A stretch of DNA of 62,111 bases from assembly GCA_028871345.1 (NCBI GenBank), contig JAGWNK010000020.1, positions 1-62,111 on the forward strand, given 5' to 3'. Below are positions 8,073 through 15,746 of this stretch, piece by piece. Each line of letters begins with the position of its first letter. Position 1 is the stretch's first letter. The translations under genes were made by a program, and so were the position numbers. The stretch comes from Alphaproteobacteria bacterium (GTDB lineage: Bacteria; Pseudomonadota; Alphaproteobacteria; Micropepsales; Micropepsaceae). The notes under the pieces are model-generated. The model was not told the origin of the DNA. It worked only from the letters and a program-made list of their open reading frames with translations, and did no database searches.

Positions 8073-9797
8073 ATGCGTGCCTATGCGATTTGGGCGACCA
8101 CGGGGGTGTGCCTTGTTGCCGCGGCGTTGATATTCGGCGCCCCCGTACCGCGCGGGCTTACCAAGGCCGTATGCGAAGGCGGCAGAGGCCTCACACCGAC
8201 CCAGCAAATCGCGGCCTGTTCCGTCCTGATCGCGATGCCGGGTTCGCCTGCCGATCTCGCCTGGGCGCATGCGCGCCGCGGCCTCGCCTACGCCGCGAAA
8301 TCCGACACGGACGCGGCGATCGCCGACCTGTCGGCCGCCATCGCGCTGCGCCCCGACGACGAGATGAACTATCTGTGGCGGGGCGACCTGTACGACGACG
8401 CCGACCGTGAGGATCTCGCCGTCCGCGACTATGATCACGCGCTGGCGCTGGTCCCGGACGACGACCGCGTCCTCAACAACCGCGGCTTCGTGCGCGGCAA
8501 GCTTGGCCAGTACAAGGAGGCCATCGCAGACTTCGACCGCGCCATCGCGCTGATGCCCGGCGCCGCGCTCTACTACGTGAACCGAGGGCAAGTGCGAGAC
8601 AGTGCGGGAGACCACGACAAAGCCATAGCGGATTTCGATCAGGCGATCGAAATCTATCCCGAATATGCCGCAGCCTATCGCCTGCGCGGCGACGCCTATG
8701 AGTCGAAAAACGACGACAACCGCGCCATGGCGGACTATCAGGAGGCCGTCCGGCTGGCGCCGGGCGACGCCGTCGCCCACAACGATCTCGGCGTCATCTG
8801 GGACAAGCAGGGCCAGACCGACAAGGCCATCGCCGCCTTCAGCGACGCCATCAAGATCGCACCCCGCTACGCCAACGCCTTCGACAATCGAGGCCTGATG
8901 TACGCCCGCAAAGGCGACCAGAAGCGCGCCATCGCCGACTTCACGAAGGCCATCGCACTGTTGCCCGATGATCCCTCGTATCTGAGCCACCGCGCCGACG
9001 CCTATGCCGACAGCGGAGACGATGCGCGCGCCGTGAAGGACTATACCGCCTCGCTGAAGCGCGACCCCGACAACTACGCGACCCTCAACAATCGCGGCAA
9101 CGCCTATTCCAACCTGGGCAAGAACAAGCTCGCGCTGGCCGATTACGACCGCGCCCTGGCGCTGGCGCCCAGGAACGCCATCATCCTCGCCAATCGCGCC
9201 GACACGCTGAAAGACATGCAGCGCTATGAACCGGCGCTGGCCGACTACGACGCGGCGGTCGAGATCGATCCGTCAGCGCTGCATTTCGGCAAGCGCGCCG
9301 ACCTGGAAGCGATGATGGGACGTTCCGAGGCCGCCATGGGCGATTACGGCCGCGCTATCGACCGGGACGTGAAGTACTGGCCGGCCTATTACGGGCGGGC
9401 GGCGCTGCGCCGGAGGGGCGGCGATGAGGAAGGGGCCGTGGCGGATTACACCAAGGCCATCAAGGACGCGCCCGATGCCGCGAAGGCGCAAACCTATGCG
9501 CGCCGCGCCGACACCTATCTCGCGCTCGGGCGCGACGCCGACGCCTTGGCCGACTGCCGCCAGGCGCTGCAAGAGGAGCCCGACTACGCCCCGGCGCATC
9601 TTGTGTGCGGATCGGCACAGGAGCGCGAGGGTGCCAACGACAAGGCTCTCGCAGAGTATGACCTTGCCTTGCGCTACGACCCGGACCTGGCGGAGGCGTA
9701 CAAGCGACGCGGCCTTCCGAAGCGCAAGCTGGGGGACGCAAAGGGCGCCGATGCCGACCTGGCCAAGGCCAGGACGGCGCGCCATGCGGGCGTTTAG
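8073..9797 (+). CDS. Tetratricopeptide repeat protein, membrane-anchored or exported
   Basis: A 574-residue protein with an N-terminal hydrophobic segment (AIWATTGVCLVAAALIFGA), then about 14-15 TPR units filling the rest. The repeats carry the usual pattern, for example YKEAIADFDRAIALMPG and KRAIADFTKAIALLPDD. TPR solenoids bind other proteins; no catalytic domain is visible. ATG 8073 is preferred because GGGGGG at 8062-8067 is well placed; GTG 8067 is in frame. It converges with the PEP-CTERM gene, with 32 nt between the stops. Confidence 0.85.
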   Translation: MRAYAIWATTGVCLVAAALIFGAPVPRGLTKAVCEGGRGLTPTQQIAACSVLIAMPGSPADLAWAHARRGLAYAAKSDTDAAIADLSAAIALRPDDEMNYLWRGDLYDDADREDLAVRDYDHALALVPDDDRVLNNRGFVRGKLGQYKEAIADFDRAIALMPGAALYYVNRGQVRDSAGDHDKAIADFDQAIEIYPEYAAAYRLRGDAYESKNDDNRAMADYQEAVRLAPGDAVAHNDLGVIWDKQGQTDKAIAAFSDAIKIAPRYANAFDNRGLMYARKGDQKRAIADFTKAIALLPDDPSYLSHRADAYADSGDDARAVKDYTASLKRDPDNYATLNNRGNAYSNLGKNKLALADYDRALALAPRNAIILANRADTLKDMQRYEPALADYDAAVEIDPSALHFGKRADLEAMMGRSEAAMGDYGRAIDRDVKYWPAYYGRAALRRRGGDEEGAVADYTKAIKDAPDAAKAQTYARRADTYLALGRDADALADCRQALQEEPDYAPAHLVCGSAQEREGANDKALAEYDLALRYDPDLAEAYKRRGLPKRKLGDAKGADADLAKARTARHAGV

Positions 9798-9829
9798 GGC
9801 GCGCCGCGCAGAAGGAATACCAACGGTCT

Positions 9830-10639
9830 CTAAGCGGCCGATTTGGCCTTGCGGGCGCGCAGCATGCCGTAGAGCAGTCCCATGCCCATAAGCGCCACGC
9901 CCATCGTGGCCGGCTCGGGTACCGAGCCACCGCTGATCGGCACGCCGCCGACCGACACCCCGTCAAACGCCAGACCGGTATCGTACTGATTGTCGAGCCA
10001 GTTCGTGACGCCGAAGACGATGCGATAATTGCCGCTGCTGGCAATCGTGTAGGCCGACTCGATCCAGCCCGTGTAGCCGCAGCCGTTTCCGGTGCCGCCG
10101 TAGCACCAGCCCGAATAGGCGCCGAGCGGCGACCATGTGGGCGGTCCCGGGATGATGGCGGAACTGCTCGGCGTCAGCGTGGAATCGTCGGCCGGAAGGC
10201 CCTGGCCGGGACTGATGTTTCCGGACGGCTCGGTGCGGGCCGTGAACAGCCAAGCGACGTGCGAGCCTGAACTGGTCTGCAGCTCGGCCCAGCCGTAATC
10301 GGTGAAGTTGCCGGAGCTGCCTTGTCCGTCCGACGTCACGTAGTTGAAGAAGAACGTCAGCGCCTTGCCCGCGCTCGCGGCGAAGTCCACGGTCGTGAGC
10401 GTCGAGCCGTCGGCGGTGCTGCCACCTCCGTTGCCCACGCTGGCGATGGTGCCCGCGCCGGTGATGCCGCCCGCCGTCGAAATCCATTGATATGTCGCAT
10501 TTCCCGTGGGCGACAGCGTCACCACGCCATCGGCACCCGAGGTGCCGCAGCTGCCCACGCAGACATCGGCGAAGGCGGAAGATGCAGACAGGAGCAAAGC
10601 TGCGATGCCCGCCCCGGCGACGATTCCTCTGACACCCAT
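9830..10639 (-). CDS. PEP-CTERM sorting-signal surface protein
   Basis: A 269-residue exported protein. The signal peptide spans residues 1-24 (GIAALLLSASSAFA). The body is rich in Gly, Ser and Thr, with FFFNYVTSDGQ and DYGWAEL, reminiscent of the NF038132-type PEP-CTERM proteins. The C-terminus has the sorting signal: VPEPAT, a hydrophobic helix (MGVALMGMGLLYGML), then basic RARKAK. Such proteins are processed by an exosortase and linked to exopolysaccharide or surface formation. No exosortase gene is in the window. A sigma-54-like promoter lies upstream. Confidence 0.88.
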   Translation of the reverse strand: MGVRGIVAGAGIAALLLSASSAFADVCVGSCGTSGADGVVTLSPTGNATYQWISTAGGITGAGTIASVGNGGGSTADGSTLTTVDFAASAGKALTFFFNYVTSDGQGSSGNFTDYGWAELQTSSGSHVAWLFTARTEPSGNISPGQGLPADDSTLTPSSSAIIPGPPTWSPLGAYSGWCYGGTGNGCGYTGWIESAYTIASSGNYRIVFGVTNWLDNQYDTGLAFDGVSVGGVPISGGSVPEPATMGVALMGMGLLYGMLRARKAKSAA

Positions 10640-10693
10640 GATCGCTACCCTAACGTTGGGGGTCCGCTCGAACGGCGGATTGGGGGCAGACGA

Positions 10694-10709
10694 TACAAGT
10701 GTTATGCCA
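10694..10709 (-). promoter_or_regulatory. Sigma-54-like promoter for the PEP-CTERM gene
   Basis: On the minus strand the sequence reads TGGCATAACACTTGTA, close to the sigma-54 consensus TGGCAC-N5-TTGCA. The GG of the -24 element is intact and 10 nt separate it from GT at the -12 position (usually GC). The predicted start leaves a leader of roughly 45 nt before ATG 10639. PEP-CTERM genes in other bacteria are known to use RpoN with the PrsK/PrsR system, which supports the reading. Confidence 0.45.
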
Positions 10710-10782
10710 GGACTATGGTGTCACCCATATCACTGCAATTACAATAGGTTAGCCAACAATCGCCATTAACCGAGACACGATT

Positions 10783-10801
10783 CTGTAAAGGAGATTTACA
10801 G
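10783..10801. promoter_or_regulatory. Perfect dyad, possible activator site upstream of the PEP-CTERM promoter
   Basis: CTGTAAA-N5-TTTACAG, a perfect 7-bp inverted repeat, lies about 75 bp upstream of the -24 element. That is a typical distance for a sigma-54 enhancer-binding protein. The spacer also contains GGAGA. No gene starts here in a way that would explain it otherwise. Confidence 0.4.
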
Positions 10802-11105
10802 CGCCGGTGGCGGGCCGCGACCGACGATGATGAGCACTATGTCTACGTCATAGCCCTATAACGGCCTCGCCATCGGAACGCGGCATCACCCGTCGCGGCT
10901 GCCTTTGATCGGATATGCCTCCAAGATCGATTGACATTGCTTCACGAGGGGCGGCAGGGAAAAGGCCGGCTGGCCGCTGGTCGGATGTCATTGAATAGAT
11001 TGAAATTACTGGACTCCAGCAGGATACCCTGTGCTGGCCCTTCCGGCCAAAAGCTGAATGATATCAACGTGCCGAGCGCCATCCGCCCTTACAAAGGCGT
11101 CGGTA
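10802..11105. other. Intergenic stretch without recognisable features
   Basis: About 300 bp between the dyad upstream of the PEP-CTERM gene and the higBA promoter. Only short unsupported open frames are present. I see no RNA, repeat or terminator. Confidence 0.4.
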
Positions 11106-11134
11106 TTGCGTTTTGTACCCATGAGTGGTACATA
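11106..11134 (+). promoter_or_regulatory. higBA promoter with embedded palindromic operator
   Basis: A -35 TTGCGT (11106-11111), a 17-bp spacer and a -10 TACATA (11129-11134) precede higB. An inverted repeat TGTACC-N7-GGTACA (11114-11132) covers the spacer and touches the -10, where a repressor would block RNA polymerase. This fits autoregulation by HigA or the HigBA complex, as known for the family. Confidence 0.55.
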
Positions 11135-11156
11135 GATACATAGACGGAGCCGCCGG

Positions 11157-11453
11157 ATGATTGTGAGCTTTCGGGACGACTGGCTGCGCACTTTCTTCGT
11201 CGAGGACGCGCGGTCACGGCACATCCCGTCCGATCTCGAGAGCCGGCTCTTTCGCAAGCTCCAGATGATCGACGACGCGACGACTGATCAGGACTTGCGA
11301 GTGCCGCCCAGCAATCACTTTGAGAAGCTGCGCGGCAATCTGGCAGGGTTCCACTCGATCCGCGTCAACAGTCAGTGGCGGCTGGTATTCCAGTGGGACG
11401 GCGCCCGCGGTGAGGCGGAAGGCGTCTATCTCGACGACCACAGCCACAGATGA
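11157..11453 (+). CDS. higB: Type II toxin, HigB/RelE family mRNA interferase
   Basis: A 98-residue toxin. MIVSFRDDWLRTFF at the start, LESRLFRKLQMIDDA in the middle and LAGFHSIRVNSQWRLVFQWDG towards the end are the usual HigB landmarks. Family members cut mRNA on the ribosome. ATG 11157 lies just behind CGGAGC. The stop overlaps an ATG of the antitoxin frame (ATGA, 11450-11453). The toxin-first order is typical of higBA. The pair lies just outside the left end of the island. Confidence 0.9.
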   Translation: MIVSFRDDWLRTFFVEDARSRHIPSDLESRLFRKLQMIDDATTDQDLRVPPSNHFEKLRGNLAGFHSIRVNSQWRLVFQWDGARGEAEGVYLDDHSHR

Positions 11454-11461
11454 GGCGAACC

Positions 11462-11770
11462 ATGCTGACGACGAAGCGTAAGCCGGCCACGGTCGGCGAG
11501 ATTCTGATCGAGGAGTTCATGCAGCCGATGGGGCTGACCCAGGCCGCATTGGCCGAGGCGATGGGCGTTCAGCGCAAGCACGTGAACGAGCTGTGCAACA
11601 ATCGCCGGACCGTGACGGCGGCGACCGCGCTCATCCTCGCGCGCGTATTCGGCAACAGTCCGGACTTCTGGCTGAACGTGCAGCGGCGCAGCGATCTGTG
11701 GGAGGCGCTGAACAATCCCCGCGAGCGCGACCGGATCGAACGTGCGACGCCGCTCGGTACGGCGGCGTGA
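11462..11770 (+). CDS. higA: Antitoxin HigA, XRE-family HTH
   Basis: A 102-residue antitoxin and DNA-binding autorepressor. It starts KRKPATVGEILIEEFMQPMGL, then the HTH (LTQAALAEAMGVQRKHVNELCNNRR), then ALILARVFGNSPDFWLNVQ, all standard for HigA. I chose ATG 11462 because family members begin near KRKP and GAGGCG lies just upstream. ATG 11450 is in frame and would overlap the higB stop by 4 nt. It neutralises HigB and should bind the operator at 11114-11132. Confidence 0.9.
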   Translation: MLTTKRKPATVGEILIEEFMQPMGLTQAALAEAMGVQRKHVNELCNNRRTVTAATALILARVFGNSPDFWLNVQRRSDLWEALNNPRERDRIERATPLGTAA

Positions 11771-11825
11771 TCTTTGTCGCCGGGAAGAGGAAGATCGCCC
11801 CGGTGCTCGCAGTTCTGCTCTGAAG

Positions 11826-11915
11826 TGGCGGACAGGGAGGGATTCGAACCCCCGGTACGGTTACCCGTACGCCGCATTTCGAGTGCGGTGCTTTCAACCG
11901 CTCAGCCACCTGTCC
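11826..11915 (-). tRNA. tRNA-Ser(CGA)
   Basis: Read on the minus strand: acceptor GGACAGG pairs with CCTGTCC, the discriminator is G, and CCA is encoded. The anticodon stem CCGCA/TGCGG closes the loop CTCGAAA, giving anticodon CGA. A long variable arm with TACGGGTAACCGTA and the T-loop GTTCGAATC confirm a class II serine tRNA. Its 5' half (11877-11915) is duplicated at 22345-22383, marking it as the integration site of the island. Confidence 0.97.
11877..11915. repeat. attL core (39-bp direct repeat, inside tRNA-Ser)
   Basis: These 39 bp are identical to 22345-22383. In the tRNA they run from the anticodon loop to the 5' end of the acceptor stem. The intact tRNA is kept at this end. The island therefore lies on the promoter side of the tRNA, unlike the common 3'-end integrations. 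Confidence 0.88.
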
Positions 11916-11973
11916 GCGGCAACAATTCCGCCGTTTACAACGTGAACGCGGCAGAACAACTTTAGAACAAACC

Positions 11974-11998
11974 TGGACCTTGGACCATTCGTGGACCA
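11974..11998. repeat. Candidate integrase arm-type sites, left end
   Basis: Three copies of TGGACC begin at 11974, 11981 and 11992. The block 11978-11998 is repeated with one base insertion and two substitutions at 22203-22224 in the same orientation. Similar blocks near both ends of an integrated element are expected of integrase or accessory-protein arm sites. Confidence 0.45.
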
Positions 11999-12066
11999 AA
12001 TCGCCCCCGGGACCCGGTTTGAGGGCGGCTTTCTACATGCGCCGGGGGTTACTCCACAAGGGCGGA

Positions 12067-12087
12067 GCATAGCCCGCGGGGCTATGC
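12067..12087 (-). terminator. Hairpin after the leftmost island gene
   Basis: GCATAGCCC and GGGCTATGC form a perfect 9-bp stem with a 3-nt loop, directly after the stop at 12090 of the minus-strand gene. There is no T-run after it, so it may be a weak or Rho-assisted terminator, or a stabilising hairpin. It would protect the tRNA-Ser gene from read-through of the integrase operon. Confidence 0.45.
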
Positions 12088-12089
12088 CG

Positions 12090-12368
12090 CTAAGTACGGC
12101 CGCAGCATGCCGCGCAGACGCACAGCCCGTTGTCCGTCCAACGCCAACCAACCGCAGTCGCTAGCGATGGGATGTTGTCCTGTTGGATAAAGCTTACAAC
12201 CCTATCCTTTTCGTAGGCGACAGTTCCTGTGGGCAGAGGCATGAACTGGCCGTCGGCATTATGGGCGTGTGGCACAAAAATGCCTAAACCATGTCTAGCC
12301 AACTCCCGGGCGATTTCTTCGACGCGTGCTTTTTCCGCTTCGTTTAGAGAACGCAAGATGTCAGTCAC
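12090..12368 (-). CDS. Unknown small protein of the island
   Basis: A 92-residue protein. The N-terminus is helical and charged (LRSLNEAEKARVEEIARELARHG). The rest has HAHNADGQFMPLP and ends with three cysteines (LCVCAACCGRT), giving a CxC-x2-CC cluster. GTG 12368 follows GGAGGTGACC; GTG 12374 is in frame. The start overlaps the end of the upstream gene by 8 nt, which suggests translational coupling. I recognise no family. Confidence 0.6.
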   Translation of the reverse strand: MTDILRSLNEAEKARVEEIARELARHGLGIFVPHAHNADGQFMPLPTGTVAYEKDRVVSFIQQDNIPSLATAVGWRWTDNGLCVCAACCGRT

Positions 12369-12927
12369 GGTCACCTCCAGCGACTACGAATTGCAGCGTT
12401 TGTACATTGGCATTTGGCACTGATTTCTTGTGTTCTCCCAAATCTTGAAGCTGAACGGTTATATCGTGGCTGCCGGGATGTACTGTGTCGGCAATGTGGA
12501 ACGCGACCCTCGCATACCCAAGGCCTGCGGATACTACGCCTACCGCGTTTCCCAAATGGTCACGAACGGTTACTCCGTCAGGATTGAGGAGGTCAAAACC
12601 AAGATCGAGGAGCTTAAGCAGTACTTCTGCTCTTTCGCCGGGACGATACGAGCGCTTGTTGAACAGTGCGTACTCGACGTATGGAATGTCTTTGTCTCTG
12701 GGTGCTGATTGCAGCGGGTGCACCTTTAGGGCACGAGAGTCATCAAAAAACTGCGGATAGATGATCGGAAACAGCGCCTTTTGAAGCCCGCTTCTGATTT
12801 GGTCCCCTATTTTCTCCGCCCTAGTTTCTTTTCTGAAATAAATGGCTGCCACTGCCCAAGAACTCAGAACGCTGATCACAACGTTCAACGCCAAGCCGCC
12901 AACAGCGGCCCAACTAAGGTAAAGCAT
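12361..12927 (-). CDS. Membrane-anchored unknown protein of the island
   Basis: A 188-residue protein with one N-terminal transmembrane segment (WAAVGGLALNVVISVLSSWAVAAIYF) and a soluble domain of about 150 residues. The domain appears beta-rich (YRPGERAEVLLKLLDLG, ARVAFHIADTVHPGSHDITVQLQDLG), like an immunoglobulin-type sandwich. ATG 12927 follows GGGAGATGCAGG. It lies 38 nt after the integrase in the same direction and overlaps the next gene. Function unknown; it could be accessory cargo. Confidence 0.65.
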   Translation of the reverse strand: MLYLSWAAVGGLALNVVISVLSSWAVAAIYFRKETRAEKIGDQIRSGLQKALFPIIYPQFFDDSRALKVHPLQSAPRDKDIPYVEYALFNKRSYRPGERAEVLLKLLDLGFDLLNPDGVTVRDHLGNAVGVVSAGLGYARVAFHIADTVHPGSHDITVQLQDLGEHKKSVPNANVQTLQFVVAGGDRD

Positions 12928-12964
12928 CCTGCATCTCCCAAAGGGGTAGCAAAGTTACCCTAGT

Positions 12965-14134
12965 TCACTTCCGAAGCACATTCGAAAGCAGCGATCCAGC
13001 CACTTGCGCAGCTGCGCCTTCGGCGTCTGCTGTGGAATGAGTGTAGATACTCAACGTTACGGAAGGATTCGAGTGCCCAAGCCGGGCGCTTACGGCTGCG
13101 ACGGGCACGCCCGCTTGCAGCAGCAATGTCGCGTGCGTGTGCCGCAAATCGTGGAAACGCAGCCCTGTAAATCCCAGCTTGGCCGCCGTAGCAGCAAACG
13201 CCTTGCTTATCGGGTCGTGGCGCCGTGGCTTCGCGGGGTCCACTGGAGATGCAGGAAATACGAGCGCGTCCATTGTCAGCAGGCTGCGCAATGTCGTCAC
13301 GTCGCCAAGTCCGCGAAGGCTCCGCTGCTCGGCCTCCTGCCGGTCGCGCTCCGCTTTCAGCATCGCGGTCAATCCGTCATCTAGTCGGATCGTGCGACGG
13401 CTGCGCTCCGTTTTCGGCGTACCCCGCTCCAGCCCGGCGCTTGTTGGCTTAAGCGCCGCGGAAATACGAAGCGTCTTTGCCTCCCAATCAACCGCCGACC
13501 ACTCCAGCGCGAGCAGTTCATTGATGCGTGCCCCCGTGCCAGCGGCAAGGGCAACAATCGGAAACAACGCATTGCCCTCAAATGCACGCAGCAGCTTGTC
13601 CAGCTCAGGCTGGGTCAACGCTCGTCCGCCACTCTGTGCCGTGAACTTGGGCGGCGATGCATTCGCGACCGGGTTACGAGCGATGGTGCCAAGCTTGACG
13701 GCCGATTTTAGACACGAACCAAGCACTACATGAACGTAGTGAACCGTGGAAGCGTGCAGCCTGTCCGCCTCTAGTTGCTGGTAGAGTTCGTTTACGCGGA
13801 CGGTGGACAGTTTCTGCAGTGCTATCTTGCCAAGCGCCGGGAGGATGTGGCGGTCCAGCAGACTTTTCTGCCGGTCGTAGGAGCGGAGTGAGACTGCGCG
13901 TTTTAAGTACTGCTCGGTCCAGGTGGCCGCCCACTCCTCCAAACTCATGCTGCTGGGCGCCGTCCAGCGGTGTTCTGCAATTTCAGCGCGGATCACATTC
14001 CGGCGTGCAATGGCCTCCTCCTGTGTCCCCGTGACCGTCTCGGTGTGTCGCTTGCCGTCCTTCACGTACCGTATACGCCACGAGTCTGGGCCGCGCCGAT
14101 CAATTCCCGCAAGCTTCTTTGCTTTTCGGCTCAT
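12965..14134 (-). CDS. Tyrosine recombinase / site-specific integrase
   Basis: A 389-residue integrase. It has an N-terminal arm-binding region (SWRIRYVKDGKRHTETV), a SAM-like core-binding domain (about 65-155) and the catalytic domain. Catalytic residues are R203 (GTGARINELLAL), K241 (PKTERSRR), H328 and R331 (FHDLRHTHATLLL), H354 (LGHSNPSV) and the nucleophile Y364 (SIYTH). All are present, so it should be active. It lies about 1 kb from attL. Its start overlaps the stop of the RHH gene by 4 nt, so the two are coupled. Confidence 0.95.
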   Translation of the reverse strand: MSRKAKKLAGIDRRGPDSWRIRYVKDGKRHTETVTGTQEEAIARRNVIRAEIAEHRWTAPSSMSLEEWAATWTEQYLKRAVSLRSYDRQKSLLDRHILPALGKIALQKLSTVRVNELYQQLEADRLHASTVHYVHVVLGSCLKSAVKLGTIARNPVANASPPKFTAQSGGRALTQPELDKLLRAFEGNALFPIVALAAGTGARINELLALEWSAVDWEAKTLRISAALKPTSAGLERGTPKTERSRRTIRLDDGLTAMLKAERDRQEAEQRSLRGLGDVTTLRSLLTMDALVFPASPVDPAKPRRHDPISKAFAATAAKLGFTGLRFHDLRHTHATLLLQAGVPVAAVSARLGHSNPSVTLSIYTHSTADAEGAAAQVAGSLLSNVLRK

Positions 14135-14637
14135 GACTTCCGCTCCTTGCGCGAGCGCTCAAGCTCTCCTGACAATTTCGTCACGGGCAAATCCGCGCGA
14201 ATATCAAGCAATGCGCGCTGTTCAGTTGTCATGGGACTTGGCGCACCATTTTCGTAGCTTCGCTCTTGTGCATTCGCCATGCGAAGCCACCAATATTCTG
14301 CAGCCATTTCGGCCTGGCCATGGGGTGAACGGACCTTTGACCCTCCGTAGAGACGGTCAACCAGCCGGCCAACAGCCGATTTCAAATCTTGAGCCCTATC
14401 ACTAGAATCGCCATAGGTTTCCAATTCGTTGGCCAAAAGAGAAACCAATCGCCCAAGGGCGCGTGCTTCCGGCTTCTCCTGCTTCTCAAGCTCTGCCCAT
14501 GCACCACGTTGCAGGCTTTCTCTCACGCGGTGTTCAATTTCCATAGGCAAAGATCGCCCCGACACCTCACACGCCCGTTTTGCCAATTCAAGCAATTCGG
14601 CTGATAGGCGGACAGGCTGTGCATTCGCACGCGGCAT
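14131..14637 (-). CDS. Ribbon-helix-helix (ParD-like) DNA-binding protein next to integrase
   Basis: A 168-residue protein. The first 45 residues (QPVRLSAELLELAKRAC, then SLPMEIEHRVRESLQ) fit a ParD-like ribbon-helix-helix fold, a beta strand followed by two helices. The remaining 120 residues are charged helices without a match I know. ATG 14637 follows GGAAAGCCGA; TTG 14649 is in frame. It precedes the integrase with a 4-nt overlap, so it may act as a recombination directionality or repressor protein for the divergent promoter. Confidence 0.65.
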   Translation of the reverse strand: MPRANAQPVRLSAELLELAKRACEVSGRSLPMEIEHRVRESLQRGAWAELEKQEKPEARALGRLVSLLANELETYGDSSDRAQDLKSAVGRLVDRLYGGSKVRSPHGQAEMAAEYWWLRMANAQERSYENGAPSPMTTEQRALLDIRADLPVTKLSGELERSRKERKS

Positions 14638-14681
14638 TCGGCTTTCCAATCTAGTAGAGGCAACGCCAAACTAGCACCATT

Positions 14682-14732
14682 ACGTGCCTCGTGCAACACA
14701 AGAATTGACTTCGTGCAAATCGTGCCTATTAT
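14682..14732 (+). promoter_or_regulatory. Strong promoter of the replication operon with TCGTGC repeats
   Basis: TTGACT (14705-14710), a 16-bp spacer and TATTAT (14727-14732) make the best sigma-70-type promoter in the island, firing towards the HTH gene and primase. Four copies of (A/T)CGTGC surround it: 14682-14688, 14689-14696, 14711-14718 and 14720-14726, two of them in the spacer. The site lies between the divergent integrase and replication operons, where a lifestyle switch would be expected. Confidence 0.55.
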
Positions 14733-14788
14733 GCCCACACAGAAGGACGCCAATGTGGTGCGGTTCTAGCGGCGTATGGAGTAAACCA

Positions 14789-14980
14789 ATGTCCCCCTCA
14801 AATGAGTGCCCCCTGATGCCCGGCGAACTTGCGAAGCTTATGGGCTGTTCAAGACCTGTGATCGACGCGGCTTTGAAAGCTGGAACGATTCCGCATACCC
14901 GACTGGGACGACGAATCTTTATCCCGAGAACAGTTGCTACTGCCCTGCTAAATGGCGAGCCACTCAAACAGTCAAAATGA
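14789..14980 (+). CDS. Excisionase-like helix-turn-helix protein
   Basis: A 63-residue protein. PLMPGELAKLMGCSRPVIDAALKAG followed by RLGRRIFIPRTV is the winged-HTH pattern of excisionase/AlpA-like and MerR-like small proteins. ATG 14789 follows a GGAGTAAACC site; an upstream in-frame ATG at 14684 would overlap the promoter and is unlikely. Being first in the rightward operon and divergent from int, it could drive excision or activate the element. Confidence 0.7.
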   Translation: MSPSNECPLMPGELAKLMGCSRPVIDAALKAGTIPHTRLGRRIFIPRTVATALLNGEPLKQSK

Positions 14981-15013
14981 CACTCAATGGAAACGAGCAA
15001 GAGGTTGCGAGCC

Positions 15014-15376
15014 ATGATTAGGACGACCGAACGGAAAGAATTCGTAGCACGCGCCATCGATACCGCTTCTCGGGTTGCACGCGAAGGCGGGGTTGGTCAC
15101 GTCCAACTTCCACATCCTGAAACGGGGCAATTGGCCGTCTTCGAAGTCAACCAAGAGAGCGCTCATGAAATACTCTGTGCGTTGCTGGACCGTTTGGCCA
15201 GCGACCTATGGAATCAAATCGCGGATGGTTGCTCGCTACCGCTGCAGGACCGGGAATTCCTTCGTGTTTGGACTGCAGTGACCATAGCGGAAAGCGAAGA
15301 TGCGGAACAGGAGCGTAGAACGGAATCCAGCGCGCGCCGATCCCATCTGTATGTGATCCAGGGCGACAAGCAGTGA
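15014..15376 (+). CDS. Unknown island protein
   Basis: A 120-residue acidic, mostly helical protein (MIRTTERKEFVARAIDTASR, later LDRLASDLWNQIADG). ATG 15014 has AGAGG about 9 nt upstream; ATG 14987 is an in-frame alternative. It lies 33 nt after the HTH gene in the presumed operon leading to the primase. I recognise no family or motif. Confidence 0.55.
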   Translation: MIRTTERKEFVARAIDTASRVAREGGVGHVQLPHPETGQLAVFEVNQESAHEILCALLDRLASDLWNQIADGCSLPLQDREFLRVWTAVTIAESEDAEQERRTESSARRSHLYVIQGDKQ

Positions 15377-15454
15377 CTGCTGGGGCTATGCGTTCAACCA
15401 TATCAACAAGCGGTCGCAGGAGACACACCGCTAAGGAAAAGAGGAAGGTGTCTC

Positions 15455-15745
15455 ATGTCCGATCGATCTAAGGACCACAGGGCTTTTGCCAACGATCTAA
15501 TCTCAGAATTCCGAACAGCAGGCGCCTCGCTTGTTGTCATTCCAGAAGTTGCTGGAATCGACTGGCAAGTGGTCTTGAGCGATGTGCGCCATTCTTTGGT
15601 CGTCACGAATCGACCTTCCATAGCCCTGCAGCTCTGCCGACAGGGCCAGGCAGCAATTGCAGTCATAGGCGCTACTGAGCCGCAAATCGCTGCTGTGCTC
15701 CGGAGTCGAGGTGCCCGTGTCTACAGCAAAGAAGGGGCGAACTAA
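15455..15745 (+). CDS. Unknown island protein upstream of primase
   Basis: A 96-residue protein with alternating hydrophobic strands (SLVVIPEVAG, WQVVLSDVRHSLVVT, QAAIAVIGAT). A small alpha/beta fold is likely. AGAGGAAGG lies upstream of ATG 15455. Its stop is 1 nt from the primase start, so the two are almost certainly translated from one transcript. No family recognised. Confidence 0.6.
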   Translation: MSDRSKDHRAFANDLISEFRTAGASLVVIPEVAGIDWQVVLSDVRHSLVVTNRPSIALQLCRQGQAAIAVIGATEPQIAAVLRSRGARVYSKEGAN

Positions 15746-15746
15746 C

